Origin: Sulfurimonas sp. HSL-3221
GTDB taxonomy: Bacteria; Campylobacterota; Campylobacteria; Campylobacterales; Sulfurimonadaceae
Length of the DNA stretch: 64,000 nt
Assembly (NCBI RefSeq): GCF_021044585.1
Contig: NZ_CP087998.1
Location: 1,364,001 to 1,428,000 of the forward strand
Reading direction: 5' to 3'
A program made the position numbers and the translations under genes. The notes beneath the pieces are model-generated. The model was given only the letters and a program-made list of their open reading frames with translations, made no database searches and was not told the DNA's origin. Shown piece by piece: positions 9,183-19,142 of the stretch. Every line of letters starts with the position of its first letter. Positions within the stretch are counted from its first letter, which is position 1.

Positions 9183-9211
9183 TAATATCATTACGTCAAA
9201 AAAGGTATGCC

Positions 9212-9502
9212 ATGCAAATCGACGACGCCCTGTTAAGCCGTCTGGAAAAACTCTCAATGCTCAAAATCGATGAGGCCCATCGCGAGGAAGTGATCGGCCA
9301 GCTCAGCGAGATCGTCTCATTTGTCGACAATCTTAGCGCGCTTGACACAACAGACGTTCCCGACACCTTCGCCATGACCGCGAATGCGACGCAACTGCGC
9401 AAAGATGTTCCCAACTGTGACACCGCCGTCAACGACGACATCCTGGCGCACGCTCCGCACAGCGACGAGCACTTCTTTATCGTTCCGAAGATTATCGAAT
9501 GA
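9212..9502 (+). CDS. gatC: Asp/Glu-tRNA amidotransferase subunit C
   Basis: A 96-residue GatC. It is the small subunit that wraps around GatA and stabilises the GatCAB complex, which converts mischarged Glu-tRNA(Gln) and Asp-tRNA(Asn) to the amide forms. The sequence shows the expected N-terminal helices (MQIDDALLSRLEKLSML) and a C-terminal FFIVPKIIE end. The ATG at 9212 is preferred over an upstream in-frame ATG at 9110, because the extension contains the promoter and lacks homology. It overlaps the next gene as ATGA. gatA and gatB are not in the window. Confidence 0.9.
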   Translation: MQIDDALLSRLEKLSMLKIDEAHREEVIGQLSEIVSFVDNLSALDTTDVPDTFAMTANATQLRKDVPNCDTAVNDDILAHAPHSDEHFFIVPKIIE

Positions 9503-9846
9503 TCACGGTCTACGGCATCAAAAACTGCGACAGCGTCAAAAAGGCCCTCGCCTTTTTCAAAAAGCACGCCATCGACTACACCTTCGTGGATTTCAAAACG
9601 GATCCCGTCGGCGAATCGGACGTCGGCCGCTGGCTGTCGCAGGGTGCCGAAATGCAGCAGCTTTTCAACACCCGGGGCACGACTTACCGCACCCTGAAAC
9701 TCAAAGAGCTGAACCTGGATGATGCCGGGAAACGCACCTGGCTCACCAAAGAAAACCTGTTAATAAAACGCCCTGTTGTCGAAACCGGAAATCATGTTAT
9801 AATCGGTTTCAATGAACCCCTCTACGAAGGAGAATTTCTCTCATGA
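9499..9846 (+). CDS. ArsC/Spx family (YffB-like) thioredoxin-fold protein
   Basis: A 115-residue protein of the ArsC/Spx/MgsR superfamily. It begins ITVYGIKNCDSVKKA, so it has a single Cys (CDSVKK) at the redox position instead of a CxxC pair, followed by the KKHAIDYTFVDFK strand. YffB-like members are thioredoxin-fold proteins of uncertain function; true arsenate reductases share the fold. The start overlaps the gatC stop (ATGA) and its end overlaps pilT in the same way, so the three genes are translationally coupled. An arsenate reductase role is not supported by any arsenic gene nearby. Confidence 0.82.
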   Translation: MITVYGIKNCDSVKKALAFFKKHAIDYTFVDFKTDPVGESDVGRWLSQGAEMQQLFNTRGTTYRTLKLKELNLDDAGKRTWLTKENLLIKRPVVETGNHVIIGFNEPLYEGEFLS

Positions 9847-10919
9847 GTCAGACCCTGGATATCCGTAAACTGTTAAAGAGCGTCGTTGCCTACAATGCAT
9901 CGGACCTTCACCTCGTTTCCCGTTCCGAACCGCAGATCCGTATCGACGGGCGCCTTGTCGCACTGAACCTGCCCATCCTCGACGGCAAAACAATTGAGGA
10001 CATGTCCTACTCCCTGCTGACCGAGAAACAGAAGAAAGAGTTCGAAGAGCATAACGAACTCGACTTCGCGATCCTGCTCCCCGAAGTCGGCCGTTTCCGT
10101 GCGAACTACTATAAGACGATGGGCGATATCGCCTGCGCCTTCCGTATCATTCCGATCGAGATCCCGAGCCTGGACGATCTCAACGCCAAGCCTATCTTCA
10201 AAAAAATCATTAAACGCGAAAAGGGGCTGATCCTCGTCACCGGCCCGACCGGTAGCGGTAAGTCCACCACCCTGGCCGCGATGCTCAACGAGATCAACGA
10301 AACGGAAAACCGCCACATTATCAGTGTCGAGGACCCGGTCGAATTCGTCCACCAGAACAAACAGTGTCTCTTCTCCCACCGTAACGTCGGGACCGATACC
10401 GCCAACTTCGCCAACGCGCTCAAATACGCGATGCGTGAGGACCCCGATGTCATCCTTGTCGGGGAGATGCGTGACAAGGAGACCATCGCCGCGGCGCTCA
10501 CCGCCGCCGAGACCGGTCACCTCGTTTTCGGTACCCTGCACACCAACTCCGCGCCGCAGACGATCAACCGTATCATCGACGTTTTCAGCGGGGACGAGCA
10601 GCCGCAGATCCGCGCCCAGCTCTCCACGTCCATCATTGCCATTATCGCCCAGGCGCTGCTGCCGCGCCTCGGCGGCGGCCGTGTCGCTGCCCAGGAGCTG
10701 ATGATCAACATCCCGGCGATCGCCAACCTGATCCGCGAAGACAAGGTCCACCAGCTCTACTCGCAGATGCAGCTCAACCAGCAGGAGACCGGCATGGTCA
10801 CCCAGACACAGGAGCTCTTCGACCTGGTGCGCAAACGCGTCGTCTCCAAGCAGGACGCTATCCAGTGGTCCAACCGCCCCGACGAACTTATCAAGGCGCT
10901 CGACGCCGCCGCGCTCTAA
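9843..10919 (+). CDS. pilT: Type IV pilus retraction ATPase PilT
   Basis: A 358-residue hexameric secretion-type ATPase that powers pilus retraction and twitching at the inner membrane. The N-terminal PAS-like part is followed by Walker A GPTGSGKST (residues 134-142), Asp- and His-box residues, and the Walker B-like DVILVGEMRD. The C-terminal motif IANLIREDKVHQLYSQMQ corresponds to the AIRNLIRE motif that separates PilT retraction ATPases from PilB. It is coupled to the upstream thioredoxin-fold gene by an ATGA overlap. No other pilus genes are in the window. Confidence 0.93.
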   Translation: MSQTLDIRKLLKSVVAYNASDLHLVSRSEPQIRIDGRLVALNLPILDGKTIEDMSYSLLTEKQKKEFEEHNELDFAILLPEVGRFRANYYKTMGDIACAFRIIPIEIPSLDDLNAKPIFKKIIKREKGLILVTGPTGSGKSTTLAAMLNEINETENRHIISVEDPVEFVHQNKQCLFSHRNVGTDTANFANALKYAMREDPDVILVGEMRDKETIAAALTAAETGHLVFGTLHTNSAPQTINRIIDVFSGDEQPQIRAQLSTSIIAIIAQALLPRLGGGRVAAQELMINIPAIANLIREDKVHQLYSQMQLNQQETGMVTQTQELFDLVRKRVVSKQDAIQWSNRPDELIKALDAAAL

Positions 10920-11012
10920 GCGCACTGCTCCGCACATCCCCGCTCGGGGAAAAATCACTAACTACTTTTCTTGAAATTGTCTAGTATATGAAGGTTGCCG
11001 CAGCGCGTAAGG

Positions 11013-12362
11013 TTACGCGCGGGCTGCTTTGAGGGTATCGGCGATGAGGAACGCCAGTTCGAGGGACTGGTCCGCGTTGAGGCGCGGATCGCAGTGGGTG
11101 TGGTAACGGCTGTTGAGGTCCTCTTCCGTGATCTGGAAGGCCCCGCCGAGACACTCGGTGACGTTCTTGCCCGTCATCTCCAGATGAACGCCGCCGCCGT
11201 AGGTCCCTTCGGATTTGTGGACCTGGAAGAACTCTTTCATCTCGGTGAGGATGTCGTCGACGCGGCGGGTCTTGTAGCCGTTGCCGGACTTGATGATGTT
11301 GCCGTGCATCGGGTCGCAGCTCCAGAGCACCTTTTTGCCTTCGCGCTCGACGGCACGGATCAGCTCCGGCAGGTGGTCACCGACCTTGCCCGCTCCCATG
11401 CGCACGATGACGTTGATACGTCCCGCTTCGTTCTCCGGGTTGAGCGTATCGCAGAGTGTCAGCAGGTCTTCGGTCGTCATGGACGGACCGGCCTTGAAGG
11501 CGAGCGGGTTTTTAACCCCGCGCAGGAACTCCACATGCGCGCCGTCGACCTGGCGGGTACGGTCGCCGATCCAGAGCATGTGCGAGGAGACGTCGTACCA
11601 GTCGCCCGTCAGGGAGTCTTGGCGGGTAAAGGCCTCTTCGTAGTTAAGCAGCAGCGCTTCATGGGAAGTGAAGTAGTCCGTTTCGCGCAGGGTACGGTAG
11701 CTCTGCGACGTCACGCCGCACGCTTCCATAAAGCGCAGGGACTGCTCGATCTGCCCCGCGAAGGCTTCGTACTTCTCGGACATCTCCGTCTGCTTGACGA
11801 AATCAAGGTTCCATTTGTGCACCTGGTGCAGGTCCGCCATCCCGCCCGAGGCGAAGGCGCGCAGCAGGTTGAGCGTCGGGGCCGCCTGGTGATAGGCGTG
11901 GATCATGCGCTCCGGGTCCGGGATACGCGCTGCCTCGGTGAACTCGATGCTGTTGATGATATCGCCGCGGTAGCTCGGTAACGTGACGTCGCCGACGGTT
12001 TCCATGTCCGAGGAGCGCGGTTTGGCGAACTGCCCGCCCATGCGTCCCACTTTGACGACCGGAAGGCCGCTGGCGAAGCTCATGACAACCGCCATTTGCA
12101 GCATCACCTTGAAGGTGTCGCGGATATTATCGGCATGGAACTCGGAGAAACTCTCGGCGCAGTCGCCGCCCTGGAGCAGGAATGCCTTACCGTCGGAGAC
12201 CTGAGCCAGCTGGGCCTTGAGATTGCGCGCTTCGCCCGCGAACACCAGCGGGGGATAACGCCGAAGCTCGGCTTCAACCCGTTTCAGATGATCCTGATCG
12301 GGGTATGTCGGTTGCTGCTTGATCGGAAAACTTCTCCAGCTCGATGGTGACCAGTTGCTCAT
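11013..12362 (-). CDS. 3-deoxy-7-phosphoheptulonate synthase, class II
   Basis: A 449-residue class II (plant/Mycobacterium type) DAHP synthase. It catalyses the first step of the shikimate pathway from phosphoenolpyruvate and erythrose-4-phosphate. Diagnostic stretches include [12 protein letters not shown] (residues about 60-71), [13 protein letters not shown] and CDPMHGN. Class II enzymes are the usual form in Campylobacterota. It is a single gene transcribed against pilT and away from cvpA. The window also carries aroE, trpE and a chorismate mutase, so much of aromatic biosynthesis is scattered here rather than in one operon. Confidence 0.92.
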   Translation of the reverse strand: MSNWSPSSWRSFPIKQQPTYPDQDHLKRVEAELRRYPPLVFAGEARNLKAQLAQVSDGKAFLLQGGDCAESFSEFHADNIRDTFKVMLQMAVVMSFASGLPVVKVGRMGGQFAKPRSSDMETVGDVTLPSYRGDIINSIEFTEAARIPDPERMIHAYHQAAPTLNLLRAFASGGMADLHQVHKWNLDFVKQTEMSEKYEAFAGQIEQSLRFMEACGVTSQSYRTLRETDYFTSHEALLLNYEEAFTRQDSLTGDWYDVSSHMLWIGDRTRQVDGAHVEFLRGVKNPLAFKAGPSMTTEDLLTLCDTLNPENEAGRINVIVRMGAGKVGDHLPELIRAVEREGKKVLWSCDPMHGNIIKSGNGYKTRRVDDILTEMKEFFQVHKSEGTYGGGVHLEMTGKNVTECLGGAFQITEEDLNSRYHTHCDPRLNADQSLELAFLIADTLKAARA

Positions 12363-12477
12363 AGCTCTCTATACCTTATAATCAATTTTGGGTGGGAATC
12401 ATACATCAGGAAGCTTTAACAGGGGGTTAATAACGCGCTCCGGGCACTTTGTCAAGCTTTTTTTAGTGAGAGTTGTT

Positions 12478-12483
12478 TATAAT
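12478..12483 (+). promoter_or_regulatory. -10 promoter box for the cvpA-fur-lysS group
   Basis: TATAAT, 30 bases before the cvpA ATG, downstream of a run of seven T's. A strong match in an otherwise GC-rich region. Confidence 0.6.
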
Positions 12484-12512
12484 TCTTCTCAATTTCAAAA
12501 CGGGCGTTCTGA

Positions 12513-13115
12513 ATGGATTTCAACTACTTCGACCTGGTCGTCTCCGTCATCATCCTGCTGCTTGGCCTCAAAGGCATTCTCAACGGCTTCTTCAAAGAGC
12601 TTTTCGGGCTGATCGGCATCATCGGCGGTATCTTTGTCGCTTCGCGTGTCAGCGGCGAGGTCGGCACCTTCCTCAACGACAATATTTTTCATTTCGACAG
12701 CCCGTCACTTGTTGCTTTTTCCGGCTTCCTCCTCACCCTCGCCCTCTTCTGGCTCGTCATGGTCGGTCTGGGGCACCTTTTCAAACGCCTGGGTGCCGCC
12801 AGCGGGCTGGGGGCGCTCGACCGCATCGCCGGCTTCGTTTTCGGGAGCGGGAAGTTTTTCCTGATCGCGGCCGTCATCGCCTACGCGCTCAACAACGTCG
12901 TCACGATACGCGACAACATCAAAGAACCCCTCGAGGGGAGCATCCTCTTCCCGATCCTCGTTGAGACGGGCAGCTATATCATGCACCTCGACACCGAGAG
13001 CCTGAAGCCCGAACCCGCCCCGGCAAACGAGACGAACGACACCGGGATCTCGCTTGAAAAGGCCGGCGAGATCATCGATACGGTAAAATCGCAGTTGAAG
13101 GAGAAGACGCAATGA
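12513..13115 (+). CDS. cvpA: CvpA family inner-membrane protein
   Basis: A 200-residue membrane protein with four predicted transmembrane helices in the first 130 residues. It has the family's start FDLVVSVIILLLGLKGILNG, including the conserved Gly-rich turn. CvpA is linked to colicin V export and envelope homeostasis in E. coli. The C-terminal 70 residues are soluble and variable. Its stop overlaps the start of the fur gene as ATGA. The cvpA-fur-lysS-glyA order matches what I recall of the Helicobacter HP0181-HP0183 region. Confidence 0.87.
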   Translation: MDFNYFDLVVSVIILLLGLKGILNGFFKELFGLIGIIGGIFVASRVSGEVGTFLNDNIFHFDSPSLVAFSGFLLTLALFWLVMVGLGHLFKRLGAASGLGALDRIAGFVFGSGKFFLIAAVIAYALNNVVTIRDNIKEPLEGSILFPILVETGSYIMHLDTESLKPEPAPANETNDTGISLEKAGEIIDTVKSQLKEKTQ

Positions 13116-13594
13116 GCCATGAAAACGACTTTACCGCGAAAACGATCGAGTACGAACAGCTCCTTGAGGACTTCAAACATCTGCTGAAAAAGAACGGCCT
13201 GAAGTTCACGATCCAGCGCGAAGTGATCCTCGAGACGCTCTACAACTCCGACGAACACCTGACCCCCGAAGCGCTCCACAAGAAGATCCAGGAGAACTAT
13301 CCGGACCTCAAAACGGGGATCGCGACGATCTACCGCACCCTGGGGCTGCTGGAGAACGAGGATATCGTCACCTCCCTCTCCTTCGGCGCCCAGGGCAAAA
13401 AGTACGAACTGGGAGCCAAGGAGCACCACGATCATATGATCTGTACCGAGTGCGGCTCCATCACGGAGTTCGTCGACGCGGAGATCGAGAAGCGGCAGCA
13501 CGCCATCGCCGACGCCCTTGGGTTCCTGATGAAGGACCACTCCATGCAGATCTACGGGGTCTGCGCCGAATGCCGGAAAAAATTAAACATCTAA
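13112..13594 (+). CDS. fur: Fur family metal-responsive repressor
   Basis: A 160-residue Fur-type regulator. An N-terminal winged helix (residues about 20-90) is followed by the metal-binding dimerisation domain with HHDHMICTECG and a second Cys pair, CAECRK, near the C-terminus. The two CxxC pairs form the structural zinc site. Fur represses iron uptake when iron is replete. The N-terminus is longer than in E. coli Fur, as in Helicobacter and Campylobacter Fur. It sits between cvpA and lysS in a coupled group. PerR or Zur identity is less likely by length and context. Confidence 0.85.
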   Translation: MSHENDFTAKTIEYEQLLEDFKHLLKKNGLKFTIQREVILETLYNSDEHLTPEALHKKIQENYPDLKTGIATIYRTLGLLENEDIVTSLSFGAQGKKYELGAKEHHDHMICTECGSITEFVDAEIEKRQHAIADALGFLMKDHSMQIYGVCAECRKKLNI

Positions 13595-13609
13595 CAGAGG
13601 AGATCGCTA

Positions 13610-15139
13610 TTGTCTTTTTTTGACAACAAATATATCCAGCAACGTATCGAAAAAGCCGAAGCGCTCAAGGCGGCGGGCATCAACCCCTACGCCAACGACT
13701 CGGCCCGCAATACGACCATCGACAAATTCCTGAACGTCAACTCCGACCTGGCGCACAGCGAAACCAAACGCGACGAGAACCGCCGCTACTGCGTGGCGGG
13801 ACGCATCAAGTTCTTCCGCGTCATGGGGAAGGCGAGCTTCGTCAAGATCGAAGACGAGAGTGCGATGCTGCAGATCTACGTCACCCGCGACAACCTGCCG
13901 GAGGGCTTCTACAACGAGGTCTTCAAAAAGCAGATCGAGGTCGGCGACATCATCGAGGTCGAGGGCTTCCCCTTCGTTACCAAACAGGGTGAGCTCTCCC
14001 TGCACGTTGACGCGCTCAAACTCCTGACCAAGGCAATCGCGCCGCTGCCGGAGAAGTTCCACGGCCTCACCGACAAAGAGATGCGCTACCGCCAGCGCTA
14101 CCTCGACCTGATCATGAACAGCGAAGTGCGCAAGACCTTCAAGATCCGCAGCCAGATCATTTCGCTCACGCGCCGCTTCTTCGAGGACAAAGGTTTCCTC
14201 GAGGTCGAAACGCCGATGATGCACCCCATCGCCGGCGGCGCCAACGCCAAACCCTTCGTCACACACCACAACGCGCTGGGCGTCGACCGCTACCTGCGTA
14301 TCGCCCCGGAGCTCTACCTCAAGCGCCTCATCGTCGGCGGTTTCGAGGCGGTCTTCGAGATCAACCGCAACTTCCGCAACGAAGGGATGGACGCGACGCA
14401 CAACCCGGAGTTCACCTCCATCGAGTTCTACTGGGCCTTCAAGACCTACAAGGACCTCATTGCGCTGACGAAGGAGTACTTCGAGTACCTCTTCGACCAT
14501 CTGAACCTGCCGACGCTGCTGCCCTACGGCGAGCTGGAAGTCGATTTCTCCAAGTTCACGGAGATCCCGCTTGTCGACTCGCTGAGCCAGATCGGCGGCG
14601 TACCGGAGATCATCGTCCACGACAAAGAGAAGATGCTCGTCTACCTGCGTGAAAACGGCTTTGATGTGAGCGACACTCTCAACGTCGGCCAGCTCCAGGG
14701 CGAGATGTTCGACGCCTTCGTCGAGGACAAACTGATCAACCCGACGTTTATCACCATGTACCCGGTCGAGATCTCCCCGCTGGCGCGCCGCAACGACGCG
14801 AACCCGGCGCTTACCGACCGTTTCGAACTCTTTATCGCGGGGCGCGAGATCGCCAACGCCTTCAGCGAGCTCAACGACCCCATCGACCAGCTCGGCCGTT
14901 TCGAGGGGCAGCTCGAAGCCAAAGCCGGCGGCGACGAAGAGGCACACGAGATGGACGAGGACTTTGTCCGCGCGCTCAGCTACGGGATGGCACCGACCGC
15001 CGGCCAGGGGATCGGCATCGACCGTCTCGTCATGCTGCTGACCAACGAGCACTCCATCCGCGACGTGCTCCTGTTCCCGGCGATGAAGCCGCTGAAACAC
15101 GAAACCAATCAATCCAGCGATGGAGATGAGGAAGAGTAA
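13610..15139 (+). CDS. lysS: Lysyl-tRNA synthetase, class II
   Basis: A 509-residue class II lysyl-tRNA synthetase that charges tRNA(Lys). The N-terminal OB-fold anticodon domain (to about residue 150) precedes the catalytic core. The core shows motif 2 ([21 protein letters not shown] region) and motif 3 ([11 protein letters not shown]). The start is TTG at 13610, with GAGGAG eight bases upstream. No ATG lies near the expected N-terminus. It follows fur by 15 bases and precedes glyA, a conserved order in this phylum. Confidence 0.95.
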   Translation: MSFFDNKYIQQRIEKAEALKAAGINPYANDSARNTTIDKFLNVNSDLAHSETKRDENRRYCVAGRIKFFRVMGKASFVKIEDESAMLQIYVTRDNLPEGFYNEVFKKQIEVGDIIEVEGFPFVTKQGELSLHVDALKLLTKAIAPLPEKFHGLTDKEMRYRQRYLDLIMNSEVRKTFKIRSQIISLTRRFFEDKGFLEVETPMMHPIAGGANAKPFVTHHNALGVDRYLRIAPELYLKRLIVGGFEAVFEINRNFRNEGMDATHNPEFTSIEFYWAFKTYKDLIALTKEYFEYLFDHLNLPTLLPYGELEVDFSKFTEIPLVDSLSQIGGVPEIIVHDKEKMLVYLRENGFDVSDTLNVGQLQGEMFDAFVEDKLINPTFITMYPVEISPLARRNDANPALTDRFELFIAGREIANAFSELNDPIDQLGRFEGQLEAKAGGDEEAHEMDEDFVRALSYGMAPTAGQGIGIDRLVMLLTNEHSIRDVLLFPAMKPLKHETNQSSDGDEEE

Positions 15140-15150
15140 GTGCGGTTTAT

Positions 15151-15172
15151 ACCTGAAGGTACTTCCTTCGGT
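15151..15172 (+). other. Small inverted repeat between lysS and glyA
   Basis: ACC-T-GAAGG, a five-base loop, then CCTTC-GGT gives an eight-pair stem with one bulged base. It is not followed by T's, so it is not a standard intrinsic terminator. It may be an mRNA element or transcript end in the lysS-glyA spacer. Confidence 0.3.
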
Positions 15173-15221
15173 CGTCTGCACAGTGTTAACGTAGGCTGCG
15201 GGACTTTGTTCCGAAGCCGTA

Positions 15222-15227
15222 TTTAAT
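15222..15227 (+). promoter_or_regulatory. Possible -10 box for glyA
   Basis: TTTAAT, 21 bases before the glyA ATG, followed by an AGAGGA ribosome-binding site. The 109-base lysS-glyA spacer could hold a separate promoter. Confidence 0.35.
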
Positions 15228-15248
15228 TCAAAACAAAAGAGGAAAAAA

Positions 15249-16496
15249 ATGAGCTTTCTGCAAGAGTTTGACAACGAAGTCTATGCCCTGTGTGAAAAAG
15301 AGCTGGAGCGTCAGACCGACCACCTTGAGATGATCGCTTCCGAGAACTTTACCCTGCCGGCCGTCATGGAGGCGATGGGTTCCGTATTTACGAACAAATA
15401 TGCCGAGGGTTACCCGCAAAAACGTTACTACGGCGGTTGTGAATTCGCTGACGCCGTCGAACAGCTGGCCATCGACCGCGCCTGCGAACTCTTCGGCTGC
15501 AAGTTTGCCAACGTCCAGCCCCACGCCGGTTCCCAGGCCAACGGTGCCGTCTACGCCGCGCTGATCAAAGCCGGCGACAAGATTCTCGGGATGGACCTGA
15601 GCCACGGCGGTCACCTGACCCACGGCGCGAAGCCGAGCTTCTCTGGCAAGAACTACCAGAGCTTCACTTACGGTGTCGAACTCGACGGCCGCATCAACTA
15701 CGAGCGCGTCATGGACATCGCGCGCATCGTCCAGCCGAAGATCATCGTCTGCGGTGCTTCAGCATACGCCCGTGAGATCGACTTCAAGAAATTCCGTGAG
15801 ATCGCCGACGAAGTCGGTGCGATCCTCTTCGCGGACATCGCCCACATTGCCGGCCTTGTTGCCGCCGGTGAGCACCCGAGCCCGTTCCCGTACGCGGACG
15901 TTGTCACGACAACGACGCACAAGACCCTCGCCGGCCCGCGCGGCGGTCTCATCATGACTAACGACGAAGATATTGCGAAGAAGATCAACTCCGCGATCTT
16001 CCCGGGCCTGCAGGGCGGACCGCTGGTCCACGTCATCGCCGCCAAAGCCGTCGGTTTCAAATACAACCTCTCCGAGGAGTGGAAAGCCTACGCGAAACAG
16101 GTCAAGTCCAATGCAAGCGTCCTCGCCGACGTCATCATGAAACGCGGCTACAAGGTCGTCAGCGACGGTACGGATAACCACCTCGTCCTCGTCTCCTTCC
16201 TCGACCGCGACTTCAGCGGTAAAGACGCCGACGCGGCACTGGGGCGTGCGGGCATCACCGTTAACAAAAACACCGTCCCGGGCGAGTTCCGCTCACCCTT
16301 TGTCACTTCCGGTATCCGTATCGGTTCCCCGGCGCTGACATCCCGCGGCATGAAAGAGGAGCAGTTCGAGATCATCGCCAACCGCATCTGCGACGTCCTC
16401 GACGATATCGAGAACGAAGCCAAGCAGGCCGAGATCAAAGAAGAGCTCAAAGCCCTCGCCCAACAGTTCGTCATCTACTCCCAGCCGACGTATTGA
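15249..16496 (+). CDS. glyA: Serine hydroxymethyltransferase
   Basis: A 415-residue PLP enzyme interconverting serine plus tetrahydrofolate and glycine plus 5,10-methylene-tetrahydrofolate. It is the main source of one-carbon units. The PLP lysine lies in [14 protein letters not shown], and the N-terminal segment [20 protein letters not shown] is typical of the family. AGAGGA precedes the ATG. The stop TGA shares its last base with the ATG of the downstream DUF1882 gene, so the two are coupled. metE, which uses folate-bound methyl groups, lies elsewhere in the window. Confidence 0.96.
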   Translation: MSFLQEFDNEVYALCEKELERQTDHLEMIASENFTLPAVMEAMGSVFTNKYAEGYPQKRYYGGCEFADAVEQLAIDRACELFGCKFANVQPHAGSQANGAVYAALIKAGDKILGMDLSHGGHLTHGAKPSFSGKNYQSFTYGVELDGRINYERVMDIARIVQPKIIVCGASAYAREIDFKKFREIADEVGAILFADIAHIAGLVAAGEHPSPFPYADVVTTTTHKTLAGPRGGLIMTNDEDIAKKINSAIFPGLQGGPLVHVIAAKAVGFKYNLSEEWKAYAKQVKSNASVLADVIMKRGYKVVSDGTDNHLVLVSFLDRDFSGKDADAALGRAGITVNKNTVPGEFRSPFVTSGIRIGSPALTSRGMKEEQFEIIANRICDVLDDIENEAKQAEIKEELKALAQQFVIYSQPTY

Positions 16497-17032
16497 TGGA
16501 CAGAGAGGCCCGTTTTTTCGAAGGGATCGTGCGAAACCACTACTGGCAGAAGATGCCGGAGGTGGCCGAGCAGATCCCCTTCGGGAATCGCACCTTCTTT
16601 TCAAAATACAAACACATTGACGCCCCGCTGAGCGATGCGCTGATCAACGCGCACCGCGCCGGGCAGCTCACCCTGGCCCATCCCCTTGTCGACGATGACG
16701 GTAACGTCCCTTTTATCGTGATCGACTACAACGGCGATGCGGCAAAGCACTTCTACCACCATGCGGGAAAAGTCCTTGCCGCCCTGGGCTACGGGGAGCT
16801 GATCACCTTTCAGTCGGCCACTCCCCAGCACCTGCACCTTTACATTCCCTGCGGCAACGCTTTACAACAGGCCGTTGAAATGGGTAAAATCATTTCCCAA
16901 AAACTGGAAGAGAAAATGAACCGGCAATGGCGGGTCTTCCCGACCGATACCCTGCCCGACGCCTACAACATCATCAATCTTCCCTACGCCCTGTTTACAC
17001 CCGGCGGCAGCAAAGGAGCCCAGCATGCCTGA
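16496..17032 (+). CDS. DUF1882 family protein
   Basis: A 178-residue protein of the DUF1882 family, which I know mainly from Campylobacterota and which directly follows glyA in Helicobacter (HP0184). No catalytic motif is evident. It is soluble, with several His and aromatic residues (FYHHAGKVL, QHLHLYIPCG). The ATG at 16496 overlaps the glyA stop (TGATG). A TTG directly before it is an alternative start. The conserved glyA linkage suggests a folate or one-carbon connection, but the function is unknown. Confidence 0.8.
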   Translation: MDREARFFEGIVRNHYWQKMPEVAEQIPFGNRTFFSKYKHIDAPLSDALINAHRAGQLTLAHPLVDDDGNVPFIVIDYNGDAAKHFYHHAGKVLAALGYGELITFQSATPQHLHLYIPCGNALQQAVEMGKIISQKLEEKMNRQWRVFPTDTLPDAYNIINLPYALFTPGGSKGAQHA

Positions 17033-17723
17033 CGAACACCACAACGAACTCAACGATATCATCCTCAACCGGAGCGCGCGGGACGGTACCCGTAAGAAGA
17101 TGCTTATCGGAGTCGGTACGCTGGTGGTCGTCGCCATCGTCATCATTGTCATCATGGGGCGCATGAGCGGTTCCTCGCCCGTGCAGGTGGCCCACCCCGA
17201 AGTTGTCTCCCAGCCCGTTGAGGAACCGGTAACACCTCCGGAATCCGTCAACGCAACGGCCGAAACAGCCGAGGTGCCTGAACCGGCCACACTCCCGGCA
17301 GCCGTCAACGAACCGGCCGCCGCCCCCGACGTTGCCAATCCGGTGCCGATCGAACAAAGCGACATCATCGTCATCGACGAAACGGAACCCGAAGTCGCAC
17401 CGCAGCCGAAACCGGCGCCCGCACCGGTCGCAACGCCCAAACCGACCCCGACGCCTACACCGACAGTCGCCGGCCATCCGGCACCGGGCGACATCTATAT
17501 CCAGGTCGGATCGTTCAGCCGTTACAAGCCCAACCGCACCTTCCTGGACAACATCAAGCGCAGCGGCTTTGAGTACACCTTTCACCGCGTCGTCATCAAC
17601 GGCGCTGCGGTCAACAAGGTTCTCGTCGGTCCGTTCAAAAGCCGCAGCGACGCCAAGGCGCGTCTGCAGGACGTCCGCCGCAAGATCGAGTCCGGCGCGT
17701 TTATCTATACCATCAAACCGTAA
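17025..17723 (+). CDS. SPOR domain inner-membrane protein
   Basis: A 232-residue protein with one transmembrane helix (residues about 26-44) and a long Pro/Glu/Ala-rich periplasmic linker. The C-terminal SPOR domain (about 160-230) begins DIYIQVGSFSRYKPN. SPOR domains bind denuded glycan strands of peptidoglycan at the division septum, so a division or cell-wall role is expected. AAAGGAG precedes the ATG, and the gene overlaps the DUF1882 gene by eight bases. The linker has no structure that I can predict. Confidence 0.85.
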   Translation: MPDEHHNELNDIILNRSARDGTRKKMLIGVGTLVVVAIVIIVIMGRMSGSSPVQVAHPEVVSQPVEEPVTPPESVNATAETAEVPEPATLPAAVNEPAAAPDVANPVPIEQSDIIVIDETEPEVAPQPKPAPAPVATPKPTPTPTPTVAGHPAPGDIYIQVGSFSRYKPNRTFLDNIKRSGFEYTFHRVVINGAAVNKVLVGPFKSRSDAKARLQDVRRKIESGAFIYTIKP

Positions 17724-17735
17724 GAAGCGAGAGTT

Positions 17736-19142
17736 ATGTTCCACCATACCCAGTTTATGCTCGATCAGTTCGCACCGATCGCGCTCTACCAGAAACTCAA
17801 AAACGCCTTCGCGGACGAGATCACCTTCCTGTTCGAGAGTGCCGGAAGCAGCGGCGGCAAGAACAGCATCATCCTGATCGGCGCGCGCGAGCGGCTGCAG
17901 TACCGCGAGGGCGAGACCCGCTACACGAACGGCGCGGGCGAAACCGACGTGTCGGCGACCTCCCCCTTTGATTTTCTCAAATCCTACTATGCCGCAATAG
18001 ACACCGCCCCGTACAAGGCAGTCTGCAAGAGCCTCGACATCGGCTACGCCGACGGCTTTATCGGTTACATCGGCTACGACATGGTCAAGGTGTTCGAACC
18101 GGTACTGAAAAGCTACATGGAGAAGCTCGACGACCCGATGCAGGTACCCGACCTCGACCTGATCCTGCCCAAGCTCGTCGTCGTCTACTCCCACCAGAAC
18201 CACAAGGTCACCCTGCTGACGACCCTGGATGCGATGGCGGAGCGCTTCGGCACCCTCGAGGCCGAGATCAAGGGCGAGTACGACTACACGCCGCTCGTAC
18301 CGATGCATAACGACGAAGGGGGCAGTTTCGCCTTTACGAAGGAGCGCTTCTTCGAGATGGTGGCGGACTCCAAGGAGATGATCAAGAGCGGCGACGTCTT
18401 CCAGATCCTGATGACGAACCGCTACACCCGTAAAGCGAATGTGGACCCCTTCAGCTTCTACCGCATCCTCCGCACCAAGAACCCTTCGCCCTATATGTTC
18501 CTGATGGAGTACGAGGATTTCGCCATCGTCGGAAGCTCACCGGAGGTCATGGTGCGCCTGCAGGAGAACGAACTGCTGCTGCGCCCCATCGCGGGTACCC
18601 GCAAACGCGGTGACACCAAAGAGCGCGACCGTGAACTCGAAGAGGAGCTGCTGGCAGACCCCAAAGAGCTGGCCGAGCACCTGATGCTCATCGACCTGGG
18701 ACGCAACGACATCGGCCGTGTTGCCAAGACGGGGACAGTCAAGGTCGAGGACATGATGCACATCGAGCGCTACTCCCACGTCATGCACATCGTCAGCGAC
18801 GTCACGGCCGAACTGCGCGACGACAAAGATATGTTCGACCTCTTTATGGCGACCTTCACCGCCGGGACCATGACCGGGGCGCCGAAGATCCGCGCGATGG
18901 AGCTCATTGCACAGTTCGAAGGGCTCAAGCGCGGCTTCTACAGCGGCGCCATCGGCTACTTCGGCTTTGACGGGAACATGGATAGCGCCATCACGATCCG
19001 TACCTCCCTCGTCAAACCGGGCGAGGTGATCCTTCAGGCGGGCGCAGGCATCGTCGCCGACTCCCAGCCCGAACTCGAATACCTCGAAGTCCAGAACAAA
19101 CTGGGCGCGCTGATGAGCTCCCTGGAGGACCTGAAGTTTTGA
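17736..19142 (+). CDS. trpE: Anthranilate synthase component I
   Basis: A 468-residue chorismate-utilising enzyme. The C-terminal catalytic part shows IAGTRKRGDT, LMLIDLGRNDIGRV and TAGTMTGAPKIRAMELI. The N-terminal part resembles TrpE, which makes anthranilate for tryptophan using the TrpG glutaminase. It follows the SPOR gene by 12 bases, and its stop overlaps the TTG start of aroE. No trpG or other trp genes are adjacent. PabB (4-amino-4-deoxychorismate synthase) is the main alternative for a stand-alone member, but length and sequence favour TrpE. Confidence 0.87.
   Translation: MFHHTQFMLDQFAPIALYQKLKNAFADEITFLFESAGSSGGKNSIILIGARERLQYREGETRYTNGAGETDVSATSPFDFLKSYYAAIDTAPYKAVCKSLDIGYADGFIGYIGYDMVKVFEPVLKSYMEKLDDPMQVPDLDLILPKLVVVYSHQNHKVTLLTTLDAMAERFGTLEAEIKGEYDYTPLVPMHNDEGGSFAFTKERFFEMVADSKEMIKSGDVFQILMTNRYTRKANVDPFSFYRILRTKNPSPYMFLMEYEDFAIVGSSPEVMVRLQENELLLRPIAGTRKRGDTKERDRELEEELLADPKELAEHLMLIDLGRNDIGRVAKTGTVKVEDMMHIERYSHVMHIVSDVTAELRDDKDMFDLFMATFTAGTMTGAPKIRAMELIAQFEGLKRGFYSGAIGYFGFDGNMDSAITIRTSLVKPGEVILQAGAGIVADSQPELEYLEVQNKLGALMSSLEDLKF

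Noticed and set aside
9499-9846. Arsenate reductase involved in arsenic resistance
   Set aside because: The thioredoxin fold fits, but no arsenic gene lies nearby and the gene is coupled to gatC and pilT. It is listed as ArsC/Spx family only.
10938-10949. CCCCG-CT-CGGGG hairpin after pilT as a terminator
   Set aside because: The loop has only two bases and A's, not T's, follow on the pilT strand.
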